In this document: piece after piece, positions 1-7,943 of the stretch
Numbering within the stretch: position 1 is the first letter of the stretch
How the letters are laid out: every line of letters starts with the position of its first letter
Assembly: GCF_000165505.1 (NCBI RefSeq)
Contig: NC_014633.1
Location: forward strand, 682,001 to 746,000
Source of the DNA: Ilyobacter polytropus DSM 2926
Lineage (GTDB): Bacteria > Fusobacteriota > Fusobacteriia > Fusobacteriales > Fusobacteriaceae
Direction of reading: 5' to 3'
DNA length: 64,000 nt
The notes under the pieces: model-generated
What the model saw: only the letters and a program-made list of their open reading frames with translations
Database searches by the model: none
What the model was told of the DNA's origin: nothing
Position numbers and translations under genes: made by a program

Positions 1-1255
1 TTAATCCTGTTACAAATCCTTCACCCCTCTTATTGGATCTGAATATTTCCTGTACAAGAGCCACAACAAATAAAACCATTATAGCATTGAAAGCTGAAAG
101 TTTTGGAGAATGTCTCATTACCATAAGTTCATATACTAGCATCCCAAGAGGTATCAAATAGTGTCCCCCTGATTTAACCGTCTTAAAAAAGTTAGGAAGA
201 TCGGCTTTTGGAAGACCCTTTAAGCCCAATTTTAAAGCTTCTAAATGAGTTATGTAAAATAAAGCAAAGTATGATACAAAGGCCGGCACCGCTGCTGCTT
301 TTATCACTTCTATATATGAGATTCCTAGATATTCGGCTATGATAAAGGCGGCGGCTCCCATTATAGGTGGCATCAGTTGACCATTTGTACTTGCGGCAAC
401 TTCTGTAGCTGCAGCTATTTTGGCGGGATATCCGGCTTTTTTCATCAAAGGAATTGTAAAGGTTCCCGTAGTAACAACATTTGCTATACTTGATCCAGAA
501 ATAAGTCCACTTAAGCCACTTGATACAACAGAGGCTTTTGCAGGTCCACCCTTGTATTTACCCAACAAAGAGAATGATAGATCGTTAAAAAACTGCCCTG
601 CCCCGACTTTATCAAGGAGTGCTCCAAGTAGTACAAACAAAAATACCGTGTTTGCTGAAACATCCAACGGGATTCCGTATATCCCTTCTGTGGATAAAGA
701 TATCTGACTGATATATTTTGTAAGGGACACCCCTTTGAAAGCAAATATTCCGGGCATATTAGGCCCCATAAAGGCATATGTTGATATCAGTATGGATATT
801 ATCGGCAAGGCCGGCCCGATCATTCTATATGCTGCTAAAAGTACAATTATAACTGTACTTGTTCCAAAAATATAGTCAGTCTGGTTTGGCATCCCAGATC
901 TCGACGCTATCCCTCCCTTGTCTAAAATTATATAAAGGATTACCCCTATAGACACAAAGGCAAGCAGCATGTCAGACAGCGGAATATAGTCTATTCTGTG
1001 TAAAAACTTCAATTTTTTCAGGGGTTTCTTAACTGCAGGAATACTTAAAAAAGCTAATACAACTGCAAATGTGAGATGTACAGCCCTTGTAGAAACACTG
1101 TCTAGTATTAAAAATTTAGGTAATGCCAACTGAAATACCGCCCATAAAATTGATATCCCAGATATTAATATTCTATCTATTTTTCTGTTGTTTCTTATTT
1201 TACCAGTTTCTTCTAGCAAAAGCTCTTCTGCTATACTTTCATCATTTTCAGACAT
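1..1255 (-). CDS. TRAP transporter fused permease (DctQM type), 3' end cut by window
   Basis: Membrane permease of a TAXI-type tripartite ATP-independent periplasmic transporter, which takes up an organic or amino acid using an ion gradient. The frame is open from the ATG at 1255 down to base 1 (about 418 residues visible, C-terminus missing). After a short polar N-terminus come many hydrophobic segments. The DctM-like part contains a loop with repeated G-S-S-I-A-N-V-V-T-T-G-T-F and the following M-K-K-A-G-Y, typical of the TRAP large subunit. The start is fixed by GGAAGGAG seven bases upstream. The binding-protein gene lies just upstream in the same direction, so the two form one transporter. 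The window edge alone truncates it; no frameshift is visible. Confidence 0.9.
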   Translation of the reverse strand, partial: MSENDESIAEELLLEETGKIRNNRKIDRILISGISILWAVFQLALPKFLILDSVSTRAVHLTFAVVLAFLSIPAVKKPLKKLKFLHRIDYIPLSDMLLAFVSIGVILYIILDKGGIASRSGMPNQTDYIFGTSTVIIVLLAAYRMIGPALPIISILISTYAFMGPNMPGIFAFKGVSLTKYISQISLSTEGIYGIPLDVSANTVFLFVLLGALLDKVGAGQFFNDLSFSLLGKYKGGPAKASVVSSGLSGLISGSSIANVVTTGTFTIPLMKKAGYPAKIAAATEVAASTNGQLMPPIMGAAAFIIAEYLGISYIEVIKAAAVPAFVSYFALFYITHLEALKLGLKGLPKADLPNFFKTVKSGGHYLIPLGMLVYELMVMRHSPKLSAFNAIMVLFVVALVQEIFRSNKRGEGFVTGL

Positions 1256-1333
1256 TCTATTTCTCCTTCCTAAAATTCATAAATAAAATTTATGAATTTC
1301 ACCCTAGTAAAGTATTTCAAGTTCTTTATAATA

Positions 1334-1364
1334 ATAACCCCTGTTTACATGCACCAGGGGTTAT
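1334..1364 (-). terminator. Intercistronic hairpin between TAXI protein and permease genes
   Basis: A perfect 10-bp stem (ATAACCCCTG / CAGGGGTTAT) with an 11-nt loop lies between the two transporter genes. It lacks a strong U-run on the minus strand, so it may act as a leaky terminator or mRNA-stabilising hairpin that sets the excess of binding protein over permease. Confidence 0.6.
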
Positions 1365-1410
1365 GTTGTAAGTAGTTCAATTTAAATTATATTTTCGATA
1401 GTTCAGTTTA

Positions 1411-2430
1411 TTACATAAGATCAGAATTAATGAATTTATCTAACCCAACTTCTTTATAATATTTTATCGCTCCTTTATGAAGAGGTGCAGATAACCCCTG
1501 TAACATGCTTTCTTTAGTTAAAACTGAATATGCAGGGTGAAGTTTTTTGAATTCTTCAAAATTTTCGAAAACTTCTTTAGTGATAGCATATACTATCTCT
1601 TCACTTTCTTCAGCAGATGTTACAAAAGTTGCCTTTACCCCTACTGAATCTATATCTTCTTCATTTACTGCGTTAGGATAATTTTTTGCCTCTATTTTAG
1701 CCTTTGCATAATAAGGCTTTTCTTTAATAAGTTCTTCTATTTCACTTCCAACTATAGGAACTATTTTAACTTTAACTCTTCCTGATGTAGCCTCTTTTAT
1801 AGCTCCACTAGGATGTCCTACTGTATAGAAAAATGCATCTATTCTTTCATCTTGAAGTAGCCCAGGTGCTTCCACAGCTTTTACATTTTCTGCTTTTATA
1901 TCATCTTCTGAGAACCCGAGCGTTCCAAGAACATCTAACGAGTTTTGTAGCTGACCAGATCCTACATTTCCGATATTAACTTTTTTACCTTTTAGATCCT
2001 TTGCTGAATTTATCCCTGCTTCTGATGATGCTACTAAAGTAATTGCTTCCGGGTGAATTGAAAATACTGATCTAAGATCACTCTGAGCTCCTCTTGATTC
2101 CCACTCAGCTTTACCAAAATATGCTTGATACTGTCTATCAGACTGAGCCACTCCAAAATCAAGGTCTCCTGCTAAAACTGCATTAATATTATATACAGAC
2201 CCTGCTGTAGATTCTACCGTCGCCTTGATATTGTAGTCTTCTTTTTTATTGATCATTTTACTTATTGCCCCGCCTGTAGGATAATAAACTCCAGTTACTC
2301 CACCTGTTCCTATGGTGACAAACTGTTTTTTATTGGTTGTTGCCGAGTCTGACTTTTCTGAACCACCACAGCCTACAAATCCAAGTGCCAAAATTAAAGA
2401 TACTGCTGTTCCTAATAAAAACTTTTTCAT
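1411..2430 (-). CDS. TAXI family TRAP transporter solute-binding lipoprotein
   Basis: Extracytoplasmic substrate-capture protein of the TRAP transporter encoded downstream. 339 residues from ATG 2430, which follows a strong GAGGGGGGA ribosome site; an earlier in-frame Met at 2472 lacks a site and sits before the signal peptide. The N-terminus is a lipoprotein signal (MKKFLLGTAV..., lipidated Cys about residue 21, then a Ser/Asp-rich linker). The body opens with I-G-T-G-G-V-T-G-V-Y-Y-P-T-G-G, the hallmark of the TAXI family, which often binds glutamate, glutamine or other dicarboxylates. The substrate cannot be read from sequence. Its transcript starts behind the attenuator RNA at 2599-2708, so expression is probably conditional at the RNA level. 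Confidence 0.92.
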   Translation of the reverse strand: MKKFLLGTAVSLILALGFVGCGGSEKSDSATTNKKQFVTIGTGGVTGVYYPTGGAISKMINKKEDYNIKATVESTAGSVYNINAVLAGDLDFGVAQSDRQYQAYFGKAEWESRGAQSDLRSVFSIHPEAITLVASSEAGINSAKDLKGKKVNIGNVGSGQLQNSLDVLGTLGFSEDDIKAENVKAVEAPGLLQDERIDAFFYTVGHPSGAIKEATSGRVKVKIVPIVGSEIEELIKEKPYYAKAKIEAKNYPNAVNEEDIDSVGVKATFVTSAEESEEIVYAITKEVFENFEEFKKLHPAYSVLTKESMLQGLSAPLHKGAIKYYKEVGLDKFINSDLM

Positions 2431-2598
2431 AAATTTCCCCCCTCTGATTTTATATTGGCATGCTATATACACACCATTTTATTTTTAAACTAAATTTGTT
2501 TAAAATTAAATTCACTTAAATATTTAATATTTTTACTCAGACAAATTATTTTTTAATTTCATTTTTATAAAATTTCATTCAGATATTTCAAATAAAAA

Positions 2599-2708
2599 AA
2601 GTCATAGTACTCCCATTTAAAAATAAAATGAAAGTAAAATGACTTTATATCTTTAAAGGGTAAAATAAAGCTGAACTTTATCTTTTCTTACAAAGATGCC
2701 TTTTACTT
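2599..2708 (-). promoter_or_regulatory. Candidate riboswitch/attenuator RNA, copy A (upstream of TAXI gene)
   Basis: Read on the minus strand, this is a conserved ~65-nt domain followed by an intrinsic terminator (stem bases 2599-2645, then a U-run). In the domain, segment ATCTTTG (2697-2691) pairs with TAAAGAT (2655-2649), and AAAGG pairs with CCTTT, in interlocked order. That is an H-type pseudoknot enclosing a hairpin with loop UUCAG (about 2663-2686). The same arrangement recurs at 53624-53733 and 53821-53930. The 5' segment AAGTAAAA can also pair with TTTTACTT in the terminator arm, a possible antiterminator. I recognise no known riboswitch class; ligand unknown. Confidence 0.72.
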
Positions 2709-2741
2709 AAATAAAAATTAAAATAAATTTCTATTTGATAA

Positions 2742-2800
2742 ATTATATTACATCCGGGACAAATAGTGACTGATGCGGACAAAATAAGACAAAATTTTTA
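2742..2800 (-). promoter_or_regulatory. Promoter with TTTGTC repeats for TAXI transcript
   Basis: On the minus strand a TATAAT (2747-2742) lies about 30 nt before the attenuator domain. Upstream of it are TTTGTCC and TTTTGTC copies (plus-strand GGGACAAA 2756-2763 and GACAAAATAA from 2778) with a GACT between. The same order and spacing is found at 4322-4366 before the aminotransferase gene, suggesting a shared activator or repressor. The protein that binds is unknown. Confidence 0.55.
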
Positions 2801-2859
2801 TATATGAAACAAATGATATTTTAATATAGCATTCATATTCATAATGTGTACCAAACTAA

Positions 2860-4239
2860 TTAACGTCGACCCATAACACGTTTTATAGCTTTTTCATGTG
2901 CATTTATAGTAAAGTTTATATCATCAATAGTATGAGCTGTGGACATCGAATATCTATTTAAAGGCTTAGAATAAACTCCCAATTCTAATAAAGCATAATC
3001 AATCTCTTTTCTTAATTTACTATCAGCAGAGTTCATATCACGATAATTTTTGATCTTTTTGTCAGTGAGGACAATATTAAAGATACTACCCATACCTACT
3101 GTTTGCATTGGAATATTATAGGATTTATATAATCCTTCTAGTTTTTCTCTCAAGTAGTTGGTATTTTCAATCAAAGAATTCATAACATTATCTTTTTCTA
3201 GCTCATTGATCGTTGCCAGTCCTGCAGCCAATACAGTAGGATGTCCGTTATAGGTACCGCTGTGAAAAAGACCCAAAGATTTATCATCATTGCTGGCACT
3301 AGGTGTAAGTATATCTCCGTATCCAGTTGGGCTGACAATTTCAAGTATCTCTTTTTTCCCTCCTACCGCTCCTACTGGAAAACCTCCTCCTAAAACTTTC
3401 CCCAATGAAGTCAGATCCGGCTTTATACCGTAGATGTCTTGAGCTCCTCCAAGAGTTAATCTAAACCCTGTTTTTACCTCGTCATATATTAGTAAAATAT
3501 CTAATTCTTCTGTAACTTTACGTAATTCTTGCATAAATTCAAGATCTGCAGGTATAAATCCACTTTGTACCGGCTCCATGATTACCGCTGAAATATCATC
3601 TGCATGTTTTTTTAGTATTTTTTTTGTTGATTCTATATCGTTAAAAGGTAAAATTACAGTGTTGTTTACATAATAATCAGAGATACCTCTTGATTCTTTA
3701 ATTGTTTTAGGTTCTTTAGCATCACCAGCTTTTTGAATATCTGGATGTACACTTAGTAAAACCTGATCATAACCACCGTGATAATGGCCTTCAAATTTTG
3801 CTATTTTAGATTTTCCATTATAAGCCATGGCCATTCTTATGGCAAATAAAGTTGCTTCTGTTCCGGAATTTGTAAACCTAACCATTTCTATACCAGAAAA
3901 TAATTCAATTATTTTTTTTGCCATAGTGGTTTCATTTATATGTGGTGTCCCAAATATTGCAGTTCCGTTGACCTGTAGTTGTTTATTTACAGCTTCTACA
4001 ACACTAGTATGTCCATGACCCAATATCATCGCCCCATAACACAGTAAATAATCTACATATTCGTTCCCGTCCACATCATAGAGCTTGGATTTACCCGCCT
4101 TTTTCATCACTATCGGGTGAGGTTCGAAATATTTAATGTTTGCTGAAACACCACCTGGTATAACTTCACAGGCCTTTTCATACATCTTTCTAGAGTTACC
4201 AGTTTTTTTCTCGTAAAGTTTAAACTCCTCATTGATCAT
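2860..4239 (-). CDS. Class III PLP-dependent aminotransferase, glutamate-1-semialdehyde aminomutase-like
   Basis: 459 residues. A pyridoxal-phosphate enzyme of the HemL/class III aminotransferase fold; it moves an amino group on an amino-acid or amino-aldehyde substrate. Visible landmarks are the N-terminal V-I-P-G-G-V-S, N-S-G-T-E-A (cofactor phosphate), H-Y-H-G-G, Y-D-E-V-K-T-G-F and the Schiff-base lysine in L-G-K-V-L-G-G-G-F-P. No haem-synthesis gene lies nearby. It is instead upstream of a TAXI transporter in the same orientation, so a catabolic or racemase/aminomutase role on the transported compound is more likely than haem synthesis. The ATG follows GGGGG about 8 nt upstream. A TTTGTC-repeat promoter at 4322-4366 matches the one of the downstream transporter. 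Confidence 0.82.
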   Translation of the reverse strand: MINEEFKLYEKKTGNSRKMYEKACEVIPGGVSANIKYFEPHPIVMKKAGKSKLYDVDGNEYVDYLLCYGAMILGHGHTSVVEAVNKQLQVNGTAIFGTPHINETTMAKKIIELFSGIEMVRFTNSGTEATLFAIRMAMAYNGKSKIAKFEGHYHGGYDQVLLSVHPDIQKAGDAKEPKTIKESRGISDYYVNNTVILPFNDIESTKKILKKHADDISAVIMEPVQSGFIPADLEFMQELRKVTEELDILLIYDEVKTGFRLTLGGAQDIYGIKPDLTSLGKVLGGGFPVGAVGGKKEILEIVSPTGYGDILTPSASNDDKSLGLFHSGTYNGHPTVLAAGLATINELEKDNVMNSLIENTNYLREKLEGLYKSYNIPMQTVGMGSIFNIVLTDKKIKNYRDMNSADSKLRKEIDYALLELGVYSKPLNRYSMSTAHTIDDINFTINAHEKAIKRVMGRR

Positions 4240-4727
4240 TTTTAATCCCCCCGTATCTAAAATTTAATGGTTAGTTAAAATTTTAGTCTAAATAATAAAT
4301 TGCTATAAATATATTCTACTGGGGACAAAAGATGACTATTATAGACAAAATAATACAATATTTTTTTATTTTTTATAAATATCTCTAATTTTATTTAGCA
4401 ATCGCCTTAATTATCTAAGAAAATAAAGCATAATTTAAAAATAAACTAAATTTATTCAGCCCCTGACTTTATTTTTTGATTTTTCTAGTATGTAAATCAG
4501 CAAAATAATTAGCCAACTAAAATAAAAAAACTTTATAAGAATTCCTGTATAAGATAATCAGAAAAATAGCGCTTATCATGATGATACACTAAAAAATTGA
4601 TAATCAAATATAAAAACAGACCCTCAGAATATTTTATTCTCGAGAGCCTGTAGATTTATTTAGTAATTAAGTTTTATAGAAAACACAAAACTTGTTATAA
4701 CCAATTTTAAAATTCAAATTTAATTAA
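4240..4727. other. Intergenic region: promoter motif and terminator, no gene
   Basis: 488 bp, very AT-rich. It holds the promoter-like TTTGTC repeat block for the aminotransferase (4322-4366, with TATATT near 4308-4313) and the terminator of the upstream Hdr-Flx-Frd operon (4616-4651). I see no coding sequence. Confidence 0.6.
4616..4651 (-). terminator. Terminator of the hdr-flx-frd operon
   Basis: On the minus strand an imperfect ~15-bp stem (ACAGGCTCTC... / ...GAGGGTCTGT) is followed by UUUUUAUAUUU. It lies about 75 bp after the frdA stop. A close copy of this hairpin and about 50 bp of flank recurs at 25871-25965. Confidence 0.75.
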
Positions 4728-6344
4728 CTAGTTTTTTTCATCCTCTTCTCTTCCGTGGGTATAGCTAGGTAAAAGTATAGGCGAGACTCTATCTGTTTCA
4801 ACACCGTTATATTTCATCTCATCGCTATATTTCTTAATATGGTCTAGAGTAAGTTCTTTTACCTCTATACTCTTATACTTTTCCCCTGCATCCTTTCCGG
4901 CTCTTCTTCCGAAAACTATTATATCCAATAAAGAATTACCCATAAGTCTGTTTTTACCGTGTATTCCTCCGGCACATTCTCCTGCCACATATAAGTTTTC
5001 CACCTGAGTTTCTCCATTTTCCTTTATCAACAATCCACCATTCTGATAGTGAAGAGTAGGATATACAAGAATAGGTTCTTTTCTCATATCTATTCCGAAT
5101 TTCAGATACATTCTCATCATAGCTGGAATTCTCTTTTCTATAGTCCCTTCTCCGTGAATTATCTCAATAAGTGGAGTATCTAGCCACACACCCGACCCGC
5201 CACTAGGAGTAGGGAGCCCTTTTCCCTTGACATTACACTCTCTTATTATTGCAGAAGCCTCTACATCCCTTGTCTCAAGATGATATACAAACTGCTCTCC
5301 GTCTACGTTAAGAGGAGTCGCTCCCAGGCTACGTACTTTTTCCGTAACTAAGGCTCCGAAGATCTGAGCCGGATAAGCTACTCCTGTAGGATGATACTGG
5401 ATAGTATCAGCAAAGGCCAGCTCTACTCCTACTCTGTATCCCATCACAAGACCGTCTGCTGTGGCCCCATAGTGGTTAGATGTAGGGAATCCCTGATAGT
5501 GAAGTCTTCCTGCTCCTCCAGTTGCCATTATTACAGTTTTCGCTCTCGCCACAAGGTATCTACCAGTTTCAAGATCGTGCAATACTGCACCTGCTGCTTT
5601 CCCGTCGCTGTCAAGAATCAGCTCTACCACAGGGGAGAACTCTAAAACCTCTATACCTTTATTTCTCACTTCATCTCTTAACACACGCATTATCTCTGCT
5701 CCACTGTAGTCTGCAGCCGCATGCATTCTTTTCCTTGAAGTTCCTCCACCGTGAGTTGTTACCATAGTTCCGTCTGCTTCCTTGTCAAACATTACTCCTA
5801 GGTCGTCTAACCATTTTATGGCAGAGGGAGCATCTTTTACCAAAGCAGCTGCAAGTTCAGGTACATTGGTGTAATGTCCCCCTCCCATTACATCCAAGTA
5901 ATGTTTGTCAGGGGAATCATTTTCTTTATCTGCAGCCTGTATTCCACCCTCAGCCATCATCGTATTGGCATCTCCAAAACGAAGTTTCGTTGTTATGAGC
6001 ACCTTGGCACCTTTTTCATCGGCTTCTAAAGCTGCAGCAGCTCCTGCTCCACCTCCGCCTATAATCAAAACGTCTACATCATAATCTATTTTTCCAAGGT
6101 TTATATCTATATTTTCTAGCTTACTCTTAGCCTCTATAAGATCAGCAAGTTCTTTTGGAACTCTCTGTCCCTTATTTACTCCGTGCTTTAAAACTCTGAA
6201 ACCCTTGTCAGTGTAATCAGGATGATTTTCATTTAAAACATCTATCTTTTCTTCAGGACTCATCCTAGGAAAATCTTTTCCTAATCTTTGGGAACGTGTT
6301 TCCACTACTTTTTTCATCAGTTCCCTCATATCTGCCGTGTACAT
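4728..6344 (-). CDS. frdA: Fumarate reductase/succinate dehydrogenase-type flavoprotein subunit
   Basis: 538 residues, the last gene of the nine-gene operon. FAD-binding V-L-I-I-G-G-G-G-A-G-A-A-A is at about residues 92-105. Active-site signatures are Y-H-P-T-G (substrate His), the T-L-H-Y-Q-N-G-G loop and the Arg-bearing G-K-N-R-L-M-G-N-S. The position where membrane Frd/Sdh proteins carry the covalent-FAD histidine reads N-T-M-M-A-E-G-G, so FAD is predicted to be non-covalent, as in soluble fumarate reductases and L-aspartate oxidase. No membrane anchor gene follows, so the enzyme is probably cytoplasmic and takes electrons from the adjacent FrdB/Hdr/Flx proteins. An N-terminal ~85-residue extension precedes the FAD domain. 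AGGAGGT lies upstream of the ATG. NadB was considered, but the FrdB neighbour argues for fumarate reductase. Confidence 0.85.
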   Translation of the reverse strand: MYTADMRELMKKVVETRSQRLGKDFPRMSPEEKIDVLNENHPDYTDKGFRVLKHGVNKGQRVPKELADLIEAKSKLENIDINLGKIDYDVDVLIIGGGGAGAAAALEADEKGAKVLITTKLRFGDANTMMAEGGIQAADKENDSPDKHYLDVMGGGHYTNVPELAAALVKDAPSAIKWLDDLGVMFDKEADGTMVTTHGGGTSRKRMHAAADYSGAEIMRVLRDEVRNKGIEVLEFSPVVELILDSDGKAAGAVLHDLETGRYLVARAKTVIMATGGAGRLHYQGFPTSNHYGATADGLVMGYRVGVELAFADTIQYHPTGVAYPAQIFGALVTEKVRSLGATPLNVDGEQFVYHLETRDVEASAIIRECNVKGKGLPTPSGGSGVWLDTPLIEIIHGEGTIEKRIPAMMRMYLKFGIDMRKEPILVYPTLHYQNGGLLIKENGETQVENLYVAGECAGGIHGKNRLMGNSLLDIIVFGRRAGKDAGEKYKSIEVKELTLDHIKKYSDEMKYNGVETDRVSPILLPSYTHGREEDEKN

Positions 6345-6405
6345 CCAAATACCTCCTCGCTATCCAAAAATTATGACTTTTTAAATAAATCTAATTATTT
6401 CAAAA

Positions 6406-7086
6406 TTATTTTGTTATATCTCTATTATTATATAACTCTTTCAGTTCATCGATACTCTTGTTCATCATATCTTCCATAACCTCGTCGTATTCTCCGGCCT
6501 CTGCCATGGCTACCTTATCTTTTAGATGCTGAGTCTGCGGTGCAATATACTTTCCCGTTAGACGACGGGCTAGAAGTCCTACATTATAATGAGTTATATT
6601 AGCCGGACATCTTGATGCACAAATTCCACAGGCCACGCAGTCAAAGGATTCATGAGCACATTTTTCCAGTTCCCCTCTCTGAGCATAGGCTATATACTGC
6701 ATTACATTTAGATCCTGAGAACATCCCTTTGTACATGAATTGCACCCTATACAGCTATAGATTTCTGGATAGAGTTTAGCCATCGTATCTGCATTTGGTT
6801 CTAGTTCATTTATATCATAAGCTGGTTTTTCTCCAGGGAAAAACGGCAGCTGAGTGAAATACATCCCGTCTTCTACTGTGGTCTGACATGCCAGTGCCAC
6901 CTTCAGTTCCTTTTGACCCTCTGTCCTGTATATTGTTGCACATGCCCCGCAGAAACCAGACCTGCATCCGCACCCTCTAGTCAGTTTATATCCTGCATAT
7001 TCCATTGAATCCATTATTGTCAAGCTGGCAGGCACGGTATATTTTTTACCTAATATATATACATCAACCATTTCTCTTTTAGACAT
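6406..7086 (-). CDS. frdB: Fumarate reductase iron-sulfur subunit (FrdB/TfrB-like)
   Basis: 226 residues. The N-terminal half is a plant-type [2Fe-2S] ferredoxin fold with C-G-C-R-S-G-F-C-G-A-C and a later Cys near residue 67. The C-terminal half has two cysteine clusters, C-I-G-C-N-S-C-T-K-G-C and C-V-A-C-G-I-C-A-S-R-C-P, which ligate [4Fe-4S]-type centres. This is the relay between an electron donor and the FrdA flavin. The gene sits 17 bp upstream of flxA's stop side and about 60 bp before frdA, all minus, with AAGGAGG before its ATG. There is no membrane-anchor subunit, so quinone is an unlikely donor. The Hdr/Flx proteins encoded upstream are the obvious partner (inference). Confidence 0.85.
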   Translation of the reverse strand: MSKREMVDVYILGKKYTVPASLTIMDSMEYAGYKLTRGCGCRSGFCGACATIYRTEGQKELKVALACQTTVEDGMYFTQLPFFPGEKPAYDINELEPNADTMAKLYPEIYSCIGCNSCTKGCSQDLNVMQYIAYAQRGELEKCAHESFDCVACGICASRCPANITHYNVGLLARRLTGKYIAPQTQHLKDKVAMAEAGEYDEVMEDMMNKSIDELKELYNNRDITK

Positions 7087-7103
7087 TTATGCCTCCTTAA
7101 TTA

Positions 7104-7943
7104 TTAATATTCATCTGGTAGTTCTGTGATCTCATCGCATCTGAACACAGGACCGTCTTTACACACATATTTATCCCCTATATTACAACGTCCGCATTTA
7201 CCAAATCCACATTTCATCTTAAGCTCTAGGGTAGTATAGACCTGGTCCTTTTTAAACCCTATTTCCTCTAAGGACTGAAGGGTGTATTTTATCATTATAG
7301 GTGGTCCGCAGACCAAGGCAACCTTATTTGTATCAAAGGCTAGCTCTCCCACATAGCTAGGTACAAATCCCACATGTCCTTTCCAGGTATCTACCTCTTT
7401 GTCCACAGTAAGATGAACTTTTGTCCCATCCTTTTCCGGCCAGACTTCAAATATATCCTTTGGATGTACAAGGTCTTCAGGAGTACGTGCTCCGTATACT
7501 ATATCCACCTTCCCATAGTCTTTTCGGTTAGCCATGGCATAGTTTATAACAGAACGAAGAGGAGCTAACCCTATCCCTCCTGCGATGAATAGAAGATCTT
7601 TTCCCTTGAGTTCTTCCACCGGGAAATTATTTCCATAAGGCCCTCTTATTCCTATTTCAGAACCCTCTTCAAGCTGGTGAAGATAATCAGTTACATTTCC
7701 GCATCTTTTTATGCTGCATTCGATATATCCTTCTTCTGTAGGTGAGGAAGTTATAGAAAATATTGCCTCCCCTATAGGAGGTGCAGATATCATGGCACAT
7801 TGTCCTGGCATAAATTCAAAAGGTTTCCCTCCGTCGGGATTAACTATCTTAAAAGTTGTGACATCGTGGGTGTCTACCCTCACATCTTCTACAACTGCTA
7901 TTTGAGGCATCAATGGATCGTTGTCGTGACAAGTGCAACTCAT
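7104..7943 (-). CDS. flxA: NAD(P)H:FAD oxidoreductase subunit, FlxA/sulfhydrogenase-gamma-like
   Basis: 279 residues. A ferredoxin-reductase-fold protein that oxidises NAD(P)H. It shows a FAD-binding segment (F-S-I-T-S-S), a nucleotide-binding G-G-I-G-L-A-P-L-R-S and C-G-P-P-I-M-I, and a C-terminal cysteine set C-G-F-G-K-C-G-R-C that would hold a [2Fe-2S] cluster. In Flx-Hdr systems this is the NADH entry point. The start overlaps the stop of the preceding gene as TAATG, implying translational coupling. The N-terminus M-S-C-T-C-H is cysteine-rich, slightly unusual. Dihydroorotate dehydrogenase PyrK has the same fold but not this neighbourhood. Confidence 0.84.
   Translation of the reverse strand: MSCTCHDNDPLMPQIAVVEDVRVDTHDVTTFKIVNPDGGKPFEFMPGQCAMISAPPIGEAIFSITSSPTEEGYIECSIKRCGNVTDYLHQLEEGSEIGIRGPYGNNFPVEELKGKDLLFIAGGIGLAPLRSVINYAMANRKDYGKVDIVYGARTPEDLVHPKDIFEVWPEKDGTKVHLTVDKEVDTWKGHVGFVPSYVGELAFDTNKVALVCGPPIMIKYTLQSLEEIGFKKDQVYTTLELKMKCGFGKCGRCNIGDKYVCKDGPVFRCDEITELPDEY

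Noticed and set aside
511-777. Open frames overlapping the TRAP permease (420-707 plus, 511-777 minus)
   Set aside because: They lie within the continuous permease reading frame on the minus strand and lack start signals.
2599-2708. T-box or BglG-type antiterminator as explanation of the attenuator RNA
   Set aside because: No T-box core sequence or specifier stem is visible and the element is too short; no RAT-like site overlaps the terminator.
2860-4239. Haem-synthesis HemL
   Set aside because: Similarity to glutamate-1-semialdehyde aminomutase is real, but no hem genes are nearby and the transporter context suggests another substrate.
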